A stretch of DNA of 64,000 nucleotides from Piper betle. Its lineage: Eukaryota > Streptophyta > Magnoliopsida > Piperales > Piperaceae. The stretch covers positions 43,257-107,256 of the forward strand of contig JAURVB010009752.1 of NCBI GenBank assembly GCA_033002965.1, read 5' to 3'. A model generated the notes under the pieces. The model did no database searches. It had not been told where the DNA came from and was given only the letters and a program-made list of their open reading frames with translations. The translations under genes were made by a program, and so were the position numbers. Shown piece after piece: positions 49,091 through 61,825 of the stretch (its first letter is position 1; each line of letters opens with the position of its first letter).

Positions 49091-50228
49091 TGTAAAACCC
49101 AAAAAAATAATTAGGTTATTTTATTTATGGTTTTATAAATCTTAAAACGAACCATAAATAATATTTAAGTAAACAAATTCTTAAGGATCAATATCATTTA
49201 TAACCCATTCATATTCACTTAATAGTAAGTTTTGACTTTTCATTATCACACAAATGATTTAGTTATCAATGATTACGTTCTTTTTTATAAAATATAATGT
49301 AATAACTTCTTAAATTCCACACATATTAATAAAATTTAATATAATGACTTCTTGAATTCCACACATATTCTTCTATATAAAGGAGAGTCCTATTGTTAAA
49401 TAAAATATCCTCTGGATAGCTTGTGAGCACATTTGGCTTTAGAGAAATTACATTCATATTAGGATCATGTGTCGTAGTTGCGGATGCCTCATCACAATTT
49501 TAGGTTTATATAATTACTTGAAATGTTATATATTTTGATTTGGGAGTCTTGGTCGGCCTGATTCCACATTCGATCACCATACATCGAGTGCAACCGGGGT
49601 CAAAGAATTGACTCATTCTAAGATAGGGCAGCACCCTTAAAAAAATTACTATGTGGGAGTCTTGGTCGACTTGAGTTCATATTTGACCACCATACGCTGA
49701 GTGCAATTGTGGTCAATGAATTAACTTAGTCTACCACCATGCCTAAAGGGGTGACAGGGCACAATGGAGCAAGACGGCTCATTATGCACTTGTACGCATA
49801 CATGGGATTGCAGCTGGATGGGCGGCCACCCTCTCAGCATATTAAGAGCTCAACATAGGCTCAGAATCAATAAAAGACGTATTTCAGATATTGTGGGGAG
49901 TATATTAATTGTTTCTTGTAATTATATAATTTAGTATTTTTATCACTAATACAAAATTGCCTCCGTAGGTATGAGCATGGAAGGATGGGTAGAGTCGGGA
50001 TAGCTGGAGGACTCTATTATTGGACTATTCTTTTCTCGAGGTTGTTTACATGGCAGTGCGATTTTAGTTCGGTTCATGGGGCTTAGATTATTCCTAACAT
50101 TTGTATATTAAATTTATTGTTATATATTTATTTAAAATCATTGAAAATTAATAAAAAATTAATTTATGAGACGGTTAGTTTCATATAGTAACATTTGGTT
50201 CGTGGCTCAGAACGGACGGGTCATTACA
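49091..50228 (+). mobile_element. Solo LTR of family LTR-II (copy D)
   Basis: A 1,138-bp LTR runs from TGTAAAACCCAAAAAAATAA to GAACGGACGGGTCATTACA. The exact 5-bp target duplication ATTTC lies at 49,086-49,090 and 50,229-50,233. It is collinear with copies A and C, including the GGAAGGATGGGTAGAGTCGG segment near the 3' end. Confidence 0.88.
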
Positions 50229-50794
50229 ATTTCAATGCACGCTTTGGATTTATTCCAACATGGATGATTTCACGTCACATGTTAGGCTTGAAATGGTTTT
50301 GTCATTTGTTGTAGCCCATTCTTAATTTAGACCATTTAGGCTTCCAATATACATATCCATTTCATTGCCGTAGTTGTCGGAACCCTCAACAAGCAATACA
50401 GCACTACTCGGGAATGGAAACGGCAAAATTTGGAAATCCTGGCTTAGGCTTTTGTTCAGTAATCATAAGAGGTCGACCTGACAGCTGCTCCCCATTCTTT
50501 TTTTTAATTCTTATCACCAAGTATTTTGTGATGGAATATACAAAAGTCAACGCTCCTCGCCAAAGCGGGACACTATTTATAAAGTGAAGACTTGCAGTCG
50601 TGGCATTAAGAAGTTGACGCGTAGGCCCCATTCTTTTCGTTTCTCACCTCTTTCACTTCTCTGAACACAACTCTCCTACAATGGCATAGCCATGACCCCA
50701 CCATGCAAGATCACCTATTTTTAGTGATTAAAACTCAGGTTGGAGTGTTTTTTACTTAACATTTATCTAGTTAGAGCATATCAATATACACTCT
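50229..50794. other. Unassigned
   Basis: Sequence between the solo LTR and the CACTA element. A 75-codon ORF on the minus strand (50,631-50,404) has no recognised motif. Confidence 0.35.
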
Positions 50795-51235
50795 CACTAT
50801 TAAAAAAACAATCAAATGTGCGATCCCCATTCCGATTGTAAATTGACAATTGCATTGCAACAAAGTTGCACCCACATAAAATTTGTAACCACAAATTTGC
50901 AATTGCATATTCAGTTGCAATTTTGCAACCCTATTGTAATGGGTTTTGTCCTTTGTGCTGGGGTTAACCAAACAAAATCCTCATTTCAACAAGTAAGGAT
51001 GAATATTAGCAAACAAAATAGAGAGATTAGACAAGACAATTTTACGTGAAAACCCCACATTTAGGAAAAAACCACGAGGCAAATGGCCAAATCAAATCCA
51101 CTATATCATAACTTTGATACAGAAAAGATGCACAGGAGAACAAAAATTGCTATATAAAGTCGTAGAAGATAATAAAGGAAGAATATTACGGATAAAGAAC
51201 TTGGCGAAGTTACCATTGATGATTGCAAGCCAATC

Positions 51236-52050
51236 CATGGTTGCATAAATCAGAATCGGTCTAAATCGGACAGGAATCGGTTTAGTTGAATCAGTCTGAA
51301 TAGGTCTAAAACAGTCATATATAATAATTTGACAACTCATAATATAAATATATAAAAATTAGATATTGATTTCATTTTGATATTATTGTGTGTATTATAT
51401 TTTATGATATTTTAAAAAAAATTTTAAGATTTTTTTTGAATTATTTAGAGTTAGTTATTATTTTTCACTCGATCCGGATACGAGTCAAGTTTTAATTACA
51501 AGAATGCCACTGAGTGTTATTTCTTTCCCTCGCTCTTTCTCTCCCGCATCCGTCCTCCTTCCCCGTCACTGCCGCCGCCGCTGCTGCTGCCGCGCCCCCC
51601 TCCCCCAGACCCGCCCCACCCTACGCCTGGCCCTGCGCCCGCCGCACCTCGCCCCGCCCTCGCCTACCCAACCCCACCCTAGCCCGCCACGCCTCGCCTT
51701 ACGCCTGTTGCGCCCTGCCTCCCCCTGCCAGCCTTGCCAGCCTCGCCCTACGCCCGCCGCGCCCCGCCTCCCCTGCCAGCCCTGCCCCGCCTCCCCTGCC
51801 AGCCCCGCCCTGTCCCTCCCCGCCGATGTCACTGCCGCCCCACCCCGCTGAGCCCCCACCCCCTGCACCCGGAATCGGCCGATTTGGGCCGATTTCGAAT
51901 TGGCTCGAATCGGTCAGAATCGGCTCGAATTGGCCGATTCACGGACCGATTCGGATGAAAACCGATTCAATGGGTTTTTAAAATCAGTTTTCCTCCTATC
52001 CGAGTTGATTCGGCCAATTTCGATTTAGAATCGGTGATTCATGCAACCCA
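51236..52050. mobile_element. Mutator-like non-autonomous element, copy 1, inside the copia 3' LTR
   Basis: The 9-bp duplication AAGCCAATC (51,227-51,235 and 52,051-52,059) flanks an 815-bp insertion. The intact sister LTR (56,690-56,705) has no interruption there. The inverted termini are GGTTGCATAAATCA and TGATTCATGCAACC. Both ends are filled with AATCGG/CCGATT words. The core (51,515-51,880) is extremely C-rich and encodes only Pro/Ala shadows. A 9-bp duplication is characteristic of Mutator-like elements. Confidence 0.8.
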
Positions 52051-52558
52051 AAGCCAATCTCAACAAAACATTTACCTTTCTTCAATCGACACAATTTTCT
52101 TTCTCCTTTTACAGCAGCAGTTTTTCTCCAGAACACAAAAACCAGAAAAACAAAAGAAGAAAAGAGTCGTACGTTGTTTTTATTCCTTTCAACTAACCAA
52201 ATCTGGAAAATCTTAGTTTTTTCCCAAAATAGGGTTGTAAGTTAATGTATTTACAGAGGAGGGACAACCCAACAAACCACCCCTTCTCGACTCCATGAAA
52301 TACCTCTAGCCAGCATGGGAAACTCCATCCATGCCTGCTCCATTCCTGCAGTAAACATGTTTCTCCTTTGACACAACTTTAGTTATCATATCTAAAACTT
52401 TCCTTGCAGTATGAATGTTTGTTAGCTCAAGAGATTTACTTTCCAACACATCTCTTATCCAGTGATATCTCACATTAATGTGCTTGCTCCTTGAATAAAA
52501 ACTTGAAACCTGAATTCTTACTCAGGTGAATTGCACTCTGGCTATCACAGTGTACAAT

Positions 52559-54375
52559 TTATCTCTCCTGTTTAATGCCAATTTCATTCAAAAATCTCTT
52601 CGTCCATAGCATCCCTTTGCAAGCTTTTGTAGTAGCAATAAATTCTGCTTCAGTTGTGGATAATGCAACACACTTTTGCAACCTAGACTGCCAAAACACA
52701 GCCCCATTAGCAAAATTAACAACAAACCCAGATGTTGACCTTCTTGTTTCCAAGTCACATGCCATGTCTGCATTGGTGTAGCCAACCAATAAAGGTTTAT
52801 CACTCCGAAAACACAAACACATTTTGGGCGACCTCTTAAGTACCTCATTATCCATTTAATTACTTGCCAATGTTCTTTGCTCGTATTTGCTAAATGTCTG
52901 CTAACCATTCCAACTACATATGTTATATTAGGCCTTGTACAAACCATAACATACATCAAACTACCACCTACAGAAGCATAAGGAACCTTTCTCATTTTCT
53001 TCATTTCTGTTTCACGTAAGTCACTTTTCTTTAACTTGAAGTGACCCCCATGTGAAACTTCAACTGGCTTTGCATCTTTCATGTTGAATTTTTCAAGTAC
53101 CTTTTCTATGTACTTTTCTTGTGACACCCAACGCTTTCTAGTTCCCCTGTCACTCCGAATGGACATCCCCAAGATTTGCTTTGCTAGTCCCAAATCCTTC
53201 ATTGCAAAGGATTTGTTCAAGCTCTTCTTTAAACTTGCAATCTTGGCTCCATCATGTCCTACAATCAACATGTCATCCACATAAAGCAACAGAATAATAA
53301 AGTTACCATCATCAAACCTCTTGATGAATACACAGTGATCAGAAATAGACTTCTTGTACCAATTTTTTTCCATAAAAGAATCAAACTTTTTATTCCACTG
53401 TCTGGGAGCTTGCTTCAAACCATACAATCTCTTTTTCAGTATGCATACCATCTGTTCCTTTCCTCTGACTTTAGAACCCTCTGGTTGCTCCATGTATATG
53501 GTCTCCTCAAGATCACCATGAAGAAAGGCCGTCTTCACATCTAACTGTTCAACTTCCAAATCCAAACTTGCAGCCAAAGCTAGAACAATTCTAATAGAAG
53601 ATATTTTAACAACAGGAGAAAAAATTTCATCGAAATCTATACCTTTCTTCTGTCCCGAGCCCTTCACCACCAACCTTACCTTGTACCTTGGTTGTATATT
53701 ATTTTCTTCATATTTGATCCTATAGACCCATTTATTCCTCAATACTCTCTTCCCTTGAAGAAGACCCACCAACTCATAGGTGTGATTATCATGCAAAGAT
53801 TTCAACTCATTTTGCATTACCTTCAACCACTTCTCCTTTTCTACATGAGCTTTGACCTCACTTAAATTTTCTGGTTCTCCACATTCAGTAATTGTCACAT
53901 ATTCTGATGATGGATATCTTGTTGATGCAACTGGTTCACGAGTTGATCTCCTCACATTAGTTGGCTGCCCTTGATCAAACTCTCCATATTCCTGTCCAAC
54001 ATCATTAACAAACTCATTAGAAATATCATCAGACACCACATCCTCACCCTCATCATCACTCGGTGGGGAAATAATTGTGTCATCTAGAGCCGCCTCTTCA
54101 CTTCTACCTGAAATTGAATGATCTTTTATCTTTTCCAAGCTTTCCTGAGATTTAGTATGAGGAACTTCTTCCTTGCCAAAGTCCTCAACTGTTTGATCCT
54201 CCTTGAAAGCTACATCTATGCTTCGAATCAATTTTCTATTCTTAGGATCCCAAAGTTTGTATCCAAACTTATCATCACCATATCCCAGAAAAATACATTC
54301 CACGGCTCTAGAGTCAAGCTTAGCCCTTTGCTCCTTGGGCACATTTGTAAATGCTTTACAACTAAAGACTCTCAA
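52559..54375 (-). pseudogene. Copia reverse transcriptase and RNase H
   Basis: A 595-codon open stretch (54,375-52,588) covers the integrase end (GYGDDKFGYKLWDP) and RT (WVYRIKYEENNIQPRYKVRL, DVKTAFLHGDLEETIYMEQP, KKRLYGLKQAPRQWNKKFDS). The active site is LLLYVDDMLIVG. Near 52,832 one base is lost. RNase H continues in the next frame (YTNADMACDLETRRSTSGF, ALSTTEAEFIATTKACK). The RT itself looks intact, but no start or upstream frame joins to it. Confidence 0.9.
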
Positions 54376-55055
54376 ATGAGAATAACTGACCTTTTTGTCA
54401 CTCTAAACCCTTTTTGGTATGTCACTATTTAGAGCTGTGTGGGAGATTTGTTGATTAAATAACAAGCTATGCTCATGGCTTCACCCCAGAAGCTTTTAGG
54501 CAACTTAATTGAAGAAAACATACTCCTAACCCTCTGAGAGATGGTCCTGTTCATTCTTTCAGCCACTCCATTATGTTAAGGAGTATGAGGAACCGTCTTC
54601 TCATGCCTAATCCCATGCTTGCTACAATATTCATCAAACTCAACAAAATAATATTCACCACCATTATCACTTCTAAGACATTTCAAGAGCTTAATGGTTT
54701 CTCTTTCAACCAATACATGATAATTCTTAAAGATGCCAAAAACATCACTTTTATTTTTTATGCCATAAGCCCACACCTTCCTAAAAATATCATCAATAAA
54801 AGTGACAAAATAAATAAAACCACCAAGAGATTTTACCTCCATAGGCCCACACACATCAGAGTTTACCACCTCAAGAACTTCTACCTTCCTTGTATTTGCG
54901 CTTGCAAAGGATGTCCTACGTTGTTTCCCAACCAGACAATGGTCACAAGGACTAATTGTGATGTCCTTGACCTTGGGAAGGAGATTTAACTTCTTCAAAG
55001 TCTCTAGTCTCTTCTCACTCATGTGTCCCAATCGATGGTGCCACAATATTAACAT
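54376..55055 (-). pseudogene. Copia integrase
   Basis: The zinc-binding part is WHHRLGHMSEKRLETLKKL then CDHCLVGKQRR. The core has NSDVCGPMEVKSLGGFIYFV, FIDD and RSDNGGEY, then HEKTVPHTP followed by a TAA where the family has CAA. After the stop, HNGVAERMNRTISQRVR continues in the same frame. A further stop follows before the 595-codon stretch. Confidence 0.88.
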
Positions 55056-55620
55056 CCCATTGAATTAGACTCGTCTCAGTTTTGTACAAATTGCAACACT
55101 TCTTCCTTTTGGCAACAACAAGAGAACCTTTCACAAGTTTCCACACACCTTCTGCAAATTGTGAACCAAATCCTTCATCATTAAGCACTTCGGTTGATAA
55201 CAAACTCATCCTCAAATCTAGAATATGTTTGACATTTTTAAGCACCAATCTGTAACCCGTGTTTGTTACTATATGCACATCTCCAAGTCCCACAATTTTG
55301 GAAGTATCACTATTTCCCATCTTCACTATACCCAAATCTGAAGATTCATAGGTAGCAAAGAAATTTCTGCTTGGAGTTGCATGAAATGATGCTTCCGAGT
55401 CAACTACCCAACTAGCATCACAATCAGCCGTCAAACAATCATTCCCACAATCAGAAAGAATCACCATGTCATCATGCACAACATTAGTGTTCGTTTCTCC
55501 TTGATCCTTGTTGTCCTTATTTTTGAGTCTTTCTTGAGCTTTCAACAATCCTTCTTCATATGACCTGTCTTGTCACAATAATAACACTTCAAGTACTTCC
55601 TGGATTTAGACCTTCCTCAA
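55056..55620 (-). pseudogene. Copia protease and nucleocapsid knuckle
   Basis: CYYCDKTGHMKKDC is a normal CX2CX4HX4C knuckle, followed directly by a TGA that replaces the usual Trp codon. The protease reads WVVDSEASFHATPS. The catalytic Asp-Ser is kept, but Gly is replaced by Glu (DSE rather than DSG), which should abolish activity. Confidence 0.82.
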
Positions 55621-56271
55621 CTCTTGTCCTTTCTGTCTGTGTCTCTATTTCTCGATCTACCTCTTGCCTCTTCTGACACTAATACATGAGACCCTAAAGT
55701 TGGTAGAGATTTTCTTCTCACCTCTTCATTCAGTAAACTGCTTATTACCATGTCCATTGCGAGTTTTCCATCCAGAGCAGCATTGCTCAAAGATATCACC
55801 AATGTTTCCCAACTCTCTGGTAAAGTATTGAGGAGCAAGATAGCTTGCCATTCCTCATCTAGAGTCATCTTCATCCTGGCAAGTTGAGTAAAAATACTCT
55901 TCATTTCATTCAGATGCTCACTTATGTCAATTCCATTCTTATACCTCAAATTCACCAATTTCCTTATCAAAAGGGTCTTGTTGCCAATAGTATTCCTCTC
56001 ATAACCTTCTTGGAGTTTATCCCATATTGCTTTTGAGGATGTTAATATAGAAACATGATGATACACAACTTCATCTACCTATTGTCTCAAACAAGTCATA
56101 GCCTTCCTATCCAACTTATTCCAGTTTTTTAGTCACCTCTGTCGGTTTCTGACCAGTGATAGGTTCATATAAATCCTTAGAATATAAATGATCAATTATT
56201 TTTCCTTTCCAATAATGCCAATTACTAGGCCCCTTAAGAGATATCATCTTAACATACTTCTCATCAGCCAT
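55617..56271 (-). pseudogene. Copia gag capsid region
   Basis: Starts MADEKYVKMISLKGPSNWHY at 56,271. It loses frame in an A-run near 56,124, ending in a TAA at 56,116. After a further stop it continues as a 149-codon stretch with KAIWDKLQEGYERNTIGNKT, LLIRKLVNLRYKNG and HLNEMKSIFTQLARM, the usual copia gag signature. Confidence 0.85.
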
Positions 56272-58460
56272 CTTGTTGAAATATAAATCACAGACACACC
56301 AATTAGGCTATTAGAAATTTCGTTGAATACCTAGTGGGCATTAAATATCAACAACCAAAACTAGCAAACCTCTTGGCTCTAATACCACTTGTTGGGATTA
56401 ACCAAATAAAATCCTCATTTCAACAAGTAAGGATGAACATTACCAAACAAAATAGAGAGATTAGACAAGACAATTTTACGTGAAAAACTCCAAATTTGGG
56501 GGAAAAACCACGAGGCAAGCGGTTAAATCAAATCCACTATATCACAACTTTGATACAGAAAAAGATCCACAGGAGATCAAACTCCCCAATACCAATTTAC
56601 TGTACTTTCTACAAAATTAGTATAAAGTCGTAGAAGATAATAAAAGAAGAATATTATAAATTAAGAACTTGTCGAAGTTACCATTGACGATTGCAAGCTA
56701 ATCTCAATAAAACATTTACCTTTCTTCAATCCACACAATTTTCTTTCTCCTTTTGCAACAACAGTTTTTCTTTAGAACCCAAAAACCAGAAAAACAAAAG
56801 AAGAAAAGCATCGTACGTTGCTTTTATTCCTTTCAACTAACCAATTGTAGAAAATCTTAATTTTTCTAAAATAAAGTTGTTAGTTTATGTATTTACAGAG
56901 AAGGGACAACCCAACACTTTGTACTATAAATTCTACTATTTGCAACCAATTCGTGACCGTGTTTTTAATTGGCAATTTGCAACTAAACTGTCAGTTGCGA
57001 ATTCCGTCACTAACATGTATTGGAGTGAATAATAAATTTGCTATTGTAATTAAGATTATAAATATGATCACTAAAATGTGAAGTATGAAAAACATTAAAT
57101 TTGCAACCTTGAGTAGTTACAACGGTTACAAATGCAGATGACAAAAAATTAAATTTACTACTGTCGGTAGGCAGTGGCTAAGTCTGTCTGGAAAACTCAT
57201 TTTTTTAAAGTAAAAGGGAAGGTCCCAGATGCAAATCTCACCGCCACCCCAGCCTCCACCACAACCACCAGCTATCCCGGTGCCATGCGGTCTCTCACCA
57301 TTGACGGTGATTCTCCACCCCATGCCCGAAGCCTCCCTCCTACCTTCCTCCCCACGTACTATGACGACCTCCACCATGGCCATCACAGTCTCCACCGTCT
57401 TCCACCCGTTGAATAGGGATAGACGGGGATCCATGTGTTCAAGCTTGATGACAATTTCTGATATCCTATGTTGTCTTGATAACATTTGTTTTTTTTGTTT
57501 TTGGTTTGGTAGTGATGGTTCCATTTAGTACATACAAGAACATTGTTGTTTTGATGTTAATTGTTATGCATTATATTGCAATATTGATTATGTTTAACTC
57601 AGTATTGTGTTGGAGTAACATTCTGGTAGTGTTTTGATTGACTTTACTTTTAGGAATAATTATCATGATTTCATTTTCATCTTTTGAAGTGAAATTTGAG
57701 AGCTTTCCTTGGCTACCCAACGTCATGTTTAGCAGTAACATATGTTTGATGTTGTCTGCTTGGTACAGATAGATGCATCAGCATGGTTATTGGTTGATAA
57801 TATCTAATGTTTAGTTCCATGTGTTATGTTCTGATTAGCAAAATCAGGGAGTTAACTATGAGGTACAACATTTTATGCTCAAAATTGTGACTTGTGGTTG
57901 TTTTTTGTAAAGTTATCATGTTGCATAGGCTATCTCTTTTAACTCTTGATGCATTTTTGTTATGTGTATCTATAAATTGATATACTTTCAAATAATTAGC
58001 AAGGATGCAAAATTTAGTGGAGTTGCGAAGATTTCTACGTAGGGGTATCCTGCCGCAGTTGGTTGGATTTCTTAATTGAGATGGTGGTTGCAAAATAATA
58101 TTTTTTAAATTTTTTAAAAATATTTTGGGACCATTTTGCTATGAAAAAGCGGTTGCAAATTATTTTTTAAAAATAAAAAATAAAAAATTTGCAACCTCTT
58201 TGCACTAGAAAAGTAGTTGCAAATTATTATTTTCATTTTTTAAAAAAATTTACACCAGTTTACAATGGAAAAGCGGTTACAAATAATTATATATATATTT
58301 TTGTAACCTTGTGTATTCCAACTGTGAAAAATGTTTGCAATCACATCTTTTGCGACCGCAAATTGTAGTTGCAAATCCGATCGCAAATATTATTTGCAAC
58401 CGGAAATAAGTCTTTAGCAATTGCAATTTGTGGTCACAAAAGACAGTTTGTTTACTAGTG

Positions 58461-61400
58461 TCTCGAGCTTTCTCATCTTCTTCTTCATGTTCTTGGTCCA
58501 AACCATCCACCCATGATTGTTAGTGATGATTTCGTGATTGTCTAGTGATGTTAATGTTGCTTAGTGTCTTTTTTGACGGATTTATGATTGCATAAAATAG
58601 GTTTATGTTGTATCTCTTGATTTTATCATGTTTTACGGTAGTATATATGTTAGATGCTTATTTAAATACCTAATAATAATATTGGTGCTTATGCATTGAT
58701 TTTTCCTTTGTTATAGCTATCAATGATGTGTTGTTGATTTATATGTTTGTCAAATGATGATTTAGCATGTCAATAGATGAGTTTACCCTTCACATTGTTG
58801 GCGTGCATATTGCTAGAAATGATGGTTTGATGTTAATGTTTCATATTAGTATTGTTAGGTTCTTTAGTTAATTTTTTCTGCTCATTCTAGCTTGCTGTTA
58901 TTGTTCTGTCATCACCATGTGGTTATGGTTTATAGTTGTGATAGTGGTTTAGCCTTGTTTTCCATCTAGTAAACGTGTGTACCACTATAGCTTGTTGCCT
59001 TCTTAACCATTGTTATACTTAGCTTATGTGATGGATGATTCTAGACTCCATCTTGATTGCAGCTCCTATTTTTGTAGAGTTCCAATTGTTGGTCTCTCGA
59101 CCAGGAAAAATCTTCCTAGCTGGGAGGCCAACTTTACCCACGTTTCCCTTTTTCTCTCAATTACTTAATGAGAAATACAGCAGTACTCTTTATCTTTTCC
59201 CACGAAATGGCCTTTTAACAAACCACCAAATCTGAAATCAACTTTGTGTGTATTTACTTAGTCTAGCTCTTCCTAGTGTTACGGTGTCGATTATATTTAT
59301 GTGAGCACATACAATATATCATGCATGAATACATCGTATAGACATTGAGTCATTTTTGTATTAGGTTTCTTGGAGCAGGCTCATCGTTTTAGGTTGTGGA
59401 GTTTACTTAAAAGGAATGTTAGAACTTGATGTTATTCGTTTTATGCATTGTAAACTTTATTTTCATTGGTATGATGAGCAAAATGATCTTGTATTGAATC
59501 TCACACAACTAGGACAATTTAATCAATATTTAATTTCAATGACAAATAAACCATAAAATTGAGGACTAGGTGGCCAAAAACATTTGAAGGTCAATGAATA
59601 TGCCTCTAAGATCATCATGATCGAACTCAACTATAAGTGGCCAGCCTATAAAATAATTAATCAATGATAAGTCTAAAAGATAATTGGCATTAGTCCAATC
59701 AGCTAACAATAGGTATATATTTTTCGATAGTGTATTATTCACATGCTTCTAGATAGGTGGGGTTTAAATTACCTAAATAACAACTATCTCCCATCGAGCC
59801 TATGAGGACTTATATTGAGGTTTGACATATATCTTGTTTACTATTCAATGATGTGTGACTAGTTGCCTCATACTTATTTATAGTACGAATTTTAACTCAC
59901 TTAACTACTATCACTGTGGCAAACTCGCAAACAAGGTTATCAGTCAAGATGAGTGTACACTGGTGTACCCTATATTTGGTTAGCATGGTTTGGTTTGACT
60001 AAAGTCCCTGATTGTGTTACTCCCAAGTTGGGGGAAGTCATTGCCTCAAGAATGGTTTGCAACTGACTACATGCACTGCAAGCCCTAAGCAGTACTGCGA
60101 AGGTACATCATATACTCGGGGCAAAGGTTCAATCCTACAGCTCATGGTAAGAACCTAAGTGTGTTAGTGAAGCAGAAGGAATCACTCTTCCCTGAATGAC
60201 GCTCCCTCACTAAACCCACCATCTAAGTCAAAGACTCTGACACGAGTCAGACTCCTCTCGATGGCTGAACTAATCAGTGAATGGGTGGTACTACGTGTCT
60301 GGTCATCTACTAACCATCTCATTTGTGTACCCTGGATGTGGGCTCAAAGATGTACTGTCATGGTGACTAAACAATTAGACAATTGTAGTCATCTCATCTA
60401 GAAGCCATATTGTCATGGTCACTGACTCTACCCATTAAATCTCTCTAAAGATAGTTAGTAACATTGTCTGATGAGGCTATTTTGCATAACCAAGGATGCC
60501 AAGTCAAGGAAATGGTATACAAGGTAGCTGGTAATTCACTCCCACGCCATCGCATCAGAACAACCCCAGTGCTCGTAACTCTACTTTGTTGTTGCCACTA
60601 TACTTAAATCATATCCTCAATCTCTAACCCTACTCAACTAAGAAAATTGTGATATACAATCACCAGGCAAGGCAAAGAAGGCCCTCAAGTAATTGTTCTC
60701 CTATGGGTGGCTCCTGTACTAACTGTTCCACTTGGTTGATGATTAATCAATACATAGATAGTGGTAGTGCATCCTCAGTTAGTGGTAGTACAATTCGGAC
60801 TATAGTTAAGCAACTCGGTTGACAGTAGTGCTATCCAAGTGCTGAGGGTCTATCCTAATCATGTACATCATGATCCCACTAGTATCTCCGGTATATCTAA
60901 CCTCGTGTATCTGTCTCCACAAAGGTGGTTGCCAATAATTTTGCTCAAGCTGTCCAACAATGCATGTTTGATCCGAAGGGGTCTAGATCGTGGTGGTGAC
61001 ACGTACAATGGCAAAACAATGCTGAGCTTACATTGATCTCCTAAAATATGGGGTGACTCCTCTTGTAAGTGTTGACTCGTTCTTAAACATCAACCACTTA
61101 TTTTGCACTGGCAAATCAAGTAAAATTCGATCAAACCTCTAACTCATAGTCAACTGTAGTCTTGCTTATCCTTCCTCTAACTCATAGTCAACTGTAGTCT
61201 TGCTTATCCTTAGTGCATCCTGGCCTCTGTCTGGCAAAGAGAAGCCAAAGGTACCATCAAAATGAACATTGTCCAATGGAAGAGTGGGAGGTGGCAAATT
61301 GCTCATGGGAAGTAGGCCCTTCTCGCTACTCATCATCTCCTGGAAGTGATCCAGCTCAAGTCATCTGTCAAAGCCCTTACTTGTGGCATAGCTATAGCCT

Positions 61401-61825
61401 CCAGCCCCAAGGATTTGTCTAAGGGTCAAAGTTCTCTAAGACCTTGAATTATGTCTAATAGATCTATTCAAGGCACCCGATGGTCAAGAACATTTGTCAA
61501 CTAACTTTGTTAGTGTCTCCATACTTCAAATTCCTTATAGGTGTCATCTCTAATAACTTCAACTCACAATGTACACCATATCCTAAAGAAGGAGGACTGA
61601 CATTGTGACATGAAAAAAGACGGACAAGTTTTGTACTGTGGTTGCCAATTCTCCAATTACTCTTAGTCACTATTTGACACAACCTTAGCTAATTGAACAT
61701 GTGGACATTTTAACTCATCCAAATCTGTAGTATAATAAAAGGGAAGGACAGGTCTCTAAGCTTATCACAACATGCCTATTAGATCCCTAATGACATCTAC
61801 TAAATTTTGAATTTCAAATCTACCC
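58461..61825. other. Intergenic/repeat-like; nothing coding recognised
   Basis: Low-complexity AT sequence to about 59,900, then a GC-balanced stretch (59,930-61,700) with many stops in all frames that may be an old retroelement interior. A direct repeat of the phrase CTAACTCATAGTCAACTGTA and its following bases (61,138-61,170 and 61,177-61,209) is the clearest structure. No domain is recognised. Confidence 0.4.

Larger units (their letters stand above)
50956..56916 (-). mobile_element. Ty1/copia retrotransposon with both LTRs and target duplication
   Basis: The 5' LTR is 56,916-56,390 (527 bp, TGTTGGGTTG to TAATCCCAACA). The 3' LTR is 52,274-50,956, enlarged by an 815-bp insertion. The target duplication CTTTG is at 50,951-50,955 and 56,917-56,921. 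The primer-binding site TGGTATTAGAGCC (56,387-56,375) sits two bases inside the LTR, and GAAGGGGTGGTT (52,286-52,275) is the polypurine tract. The domain order gag, protease, integrase, RT, RNase H is that of copia. The two LTRs differ at several sites in the first 200 bases alone, and the coding region has stops, so the insertion is not recent. Confidence 0.92.
50795..58460. mobile_element. CACTA-type (En/Spm) non-autonomous DNA transposon hosting a copia insertion
   Basis: The termini are CACTATTAAAAAAACAATC (50,795) and, on the other strand, CACTAGTAAACAAACTGTC (ending 58,460). The 3-bp target duplication TCT is at 50,792-50,794 and 58,461-58,463. Both ends are crowded with TTGCAA words in both orientations (50,820-50,940; 56,930-57,120; 58,140-58,440), like CACTA subterminal repeats. 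Excluding the copia element it is about 1.7 kb. No transposase is seen, so it is non-autonomous. A GC-rich tract (57,225-57,420) inside encodes only Pro/Thr/Ser-rich shadows. Confidence 0.82.

Noticed and set aside
51504..51981. 100-155-codon Pro/Ala-rich ORFs
   Set aside because: They are products of a C-rich transposon core, overlapping in all frames on both strands with no domain.
52588..54375. A 595-codon ORF as an active host gene
   Set aside because: It is copia integrase end plus RT with no start codon of its own, a frameshift in RNase H, and flanking LTRs.
59930..61700. Possible retroelement interior
   Set aside because: The composition suggests it, but no gag or pol motif could be read in any frame.
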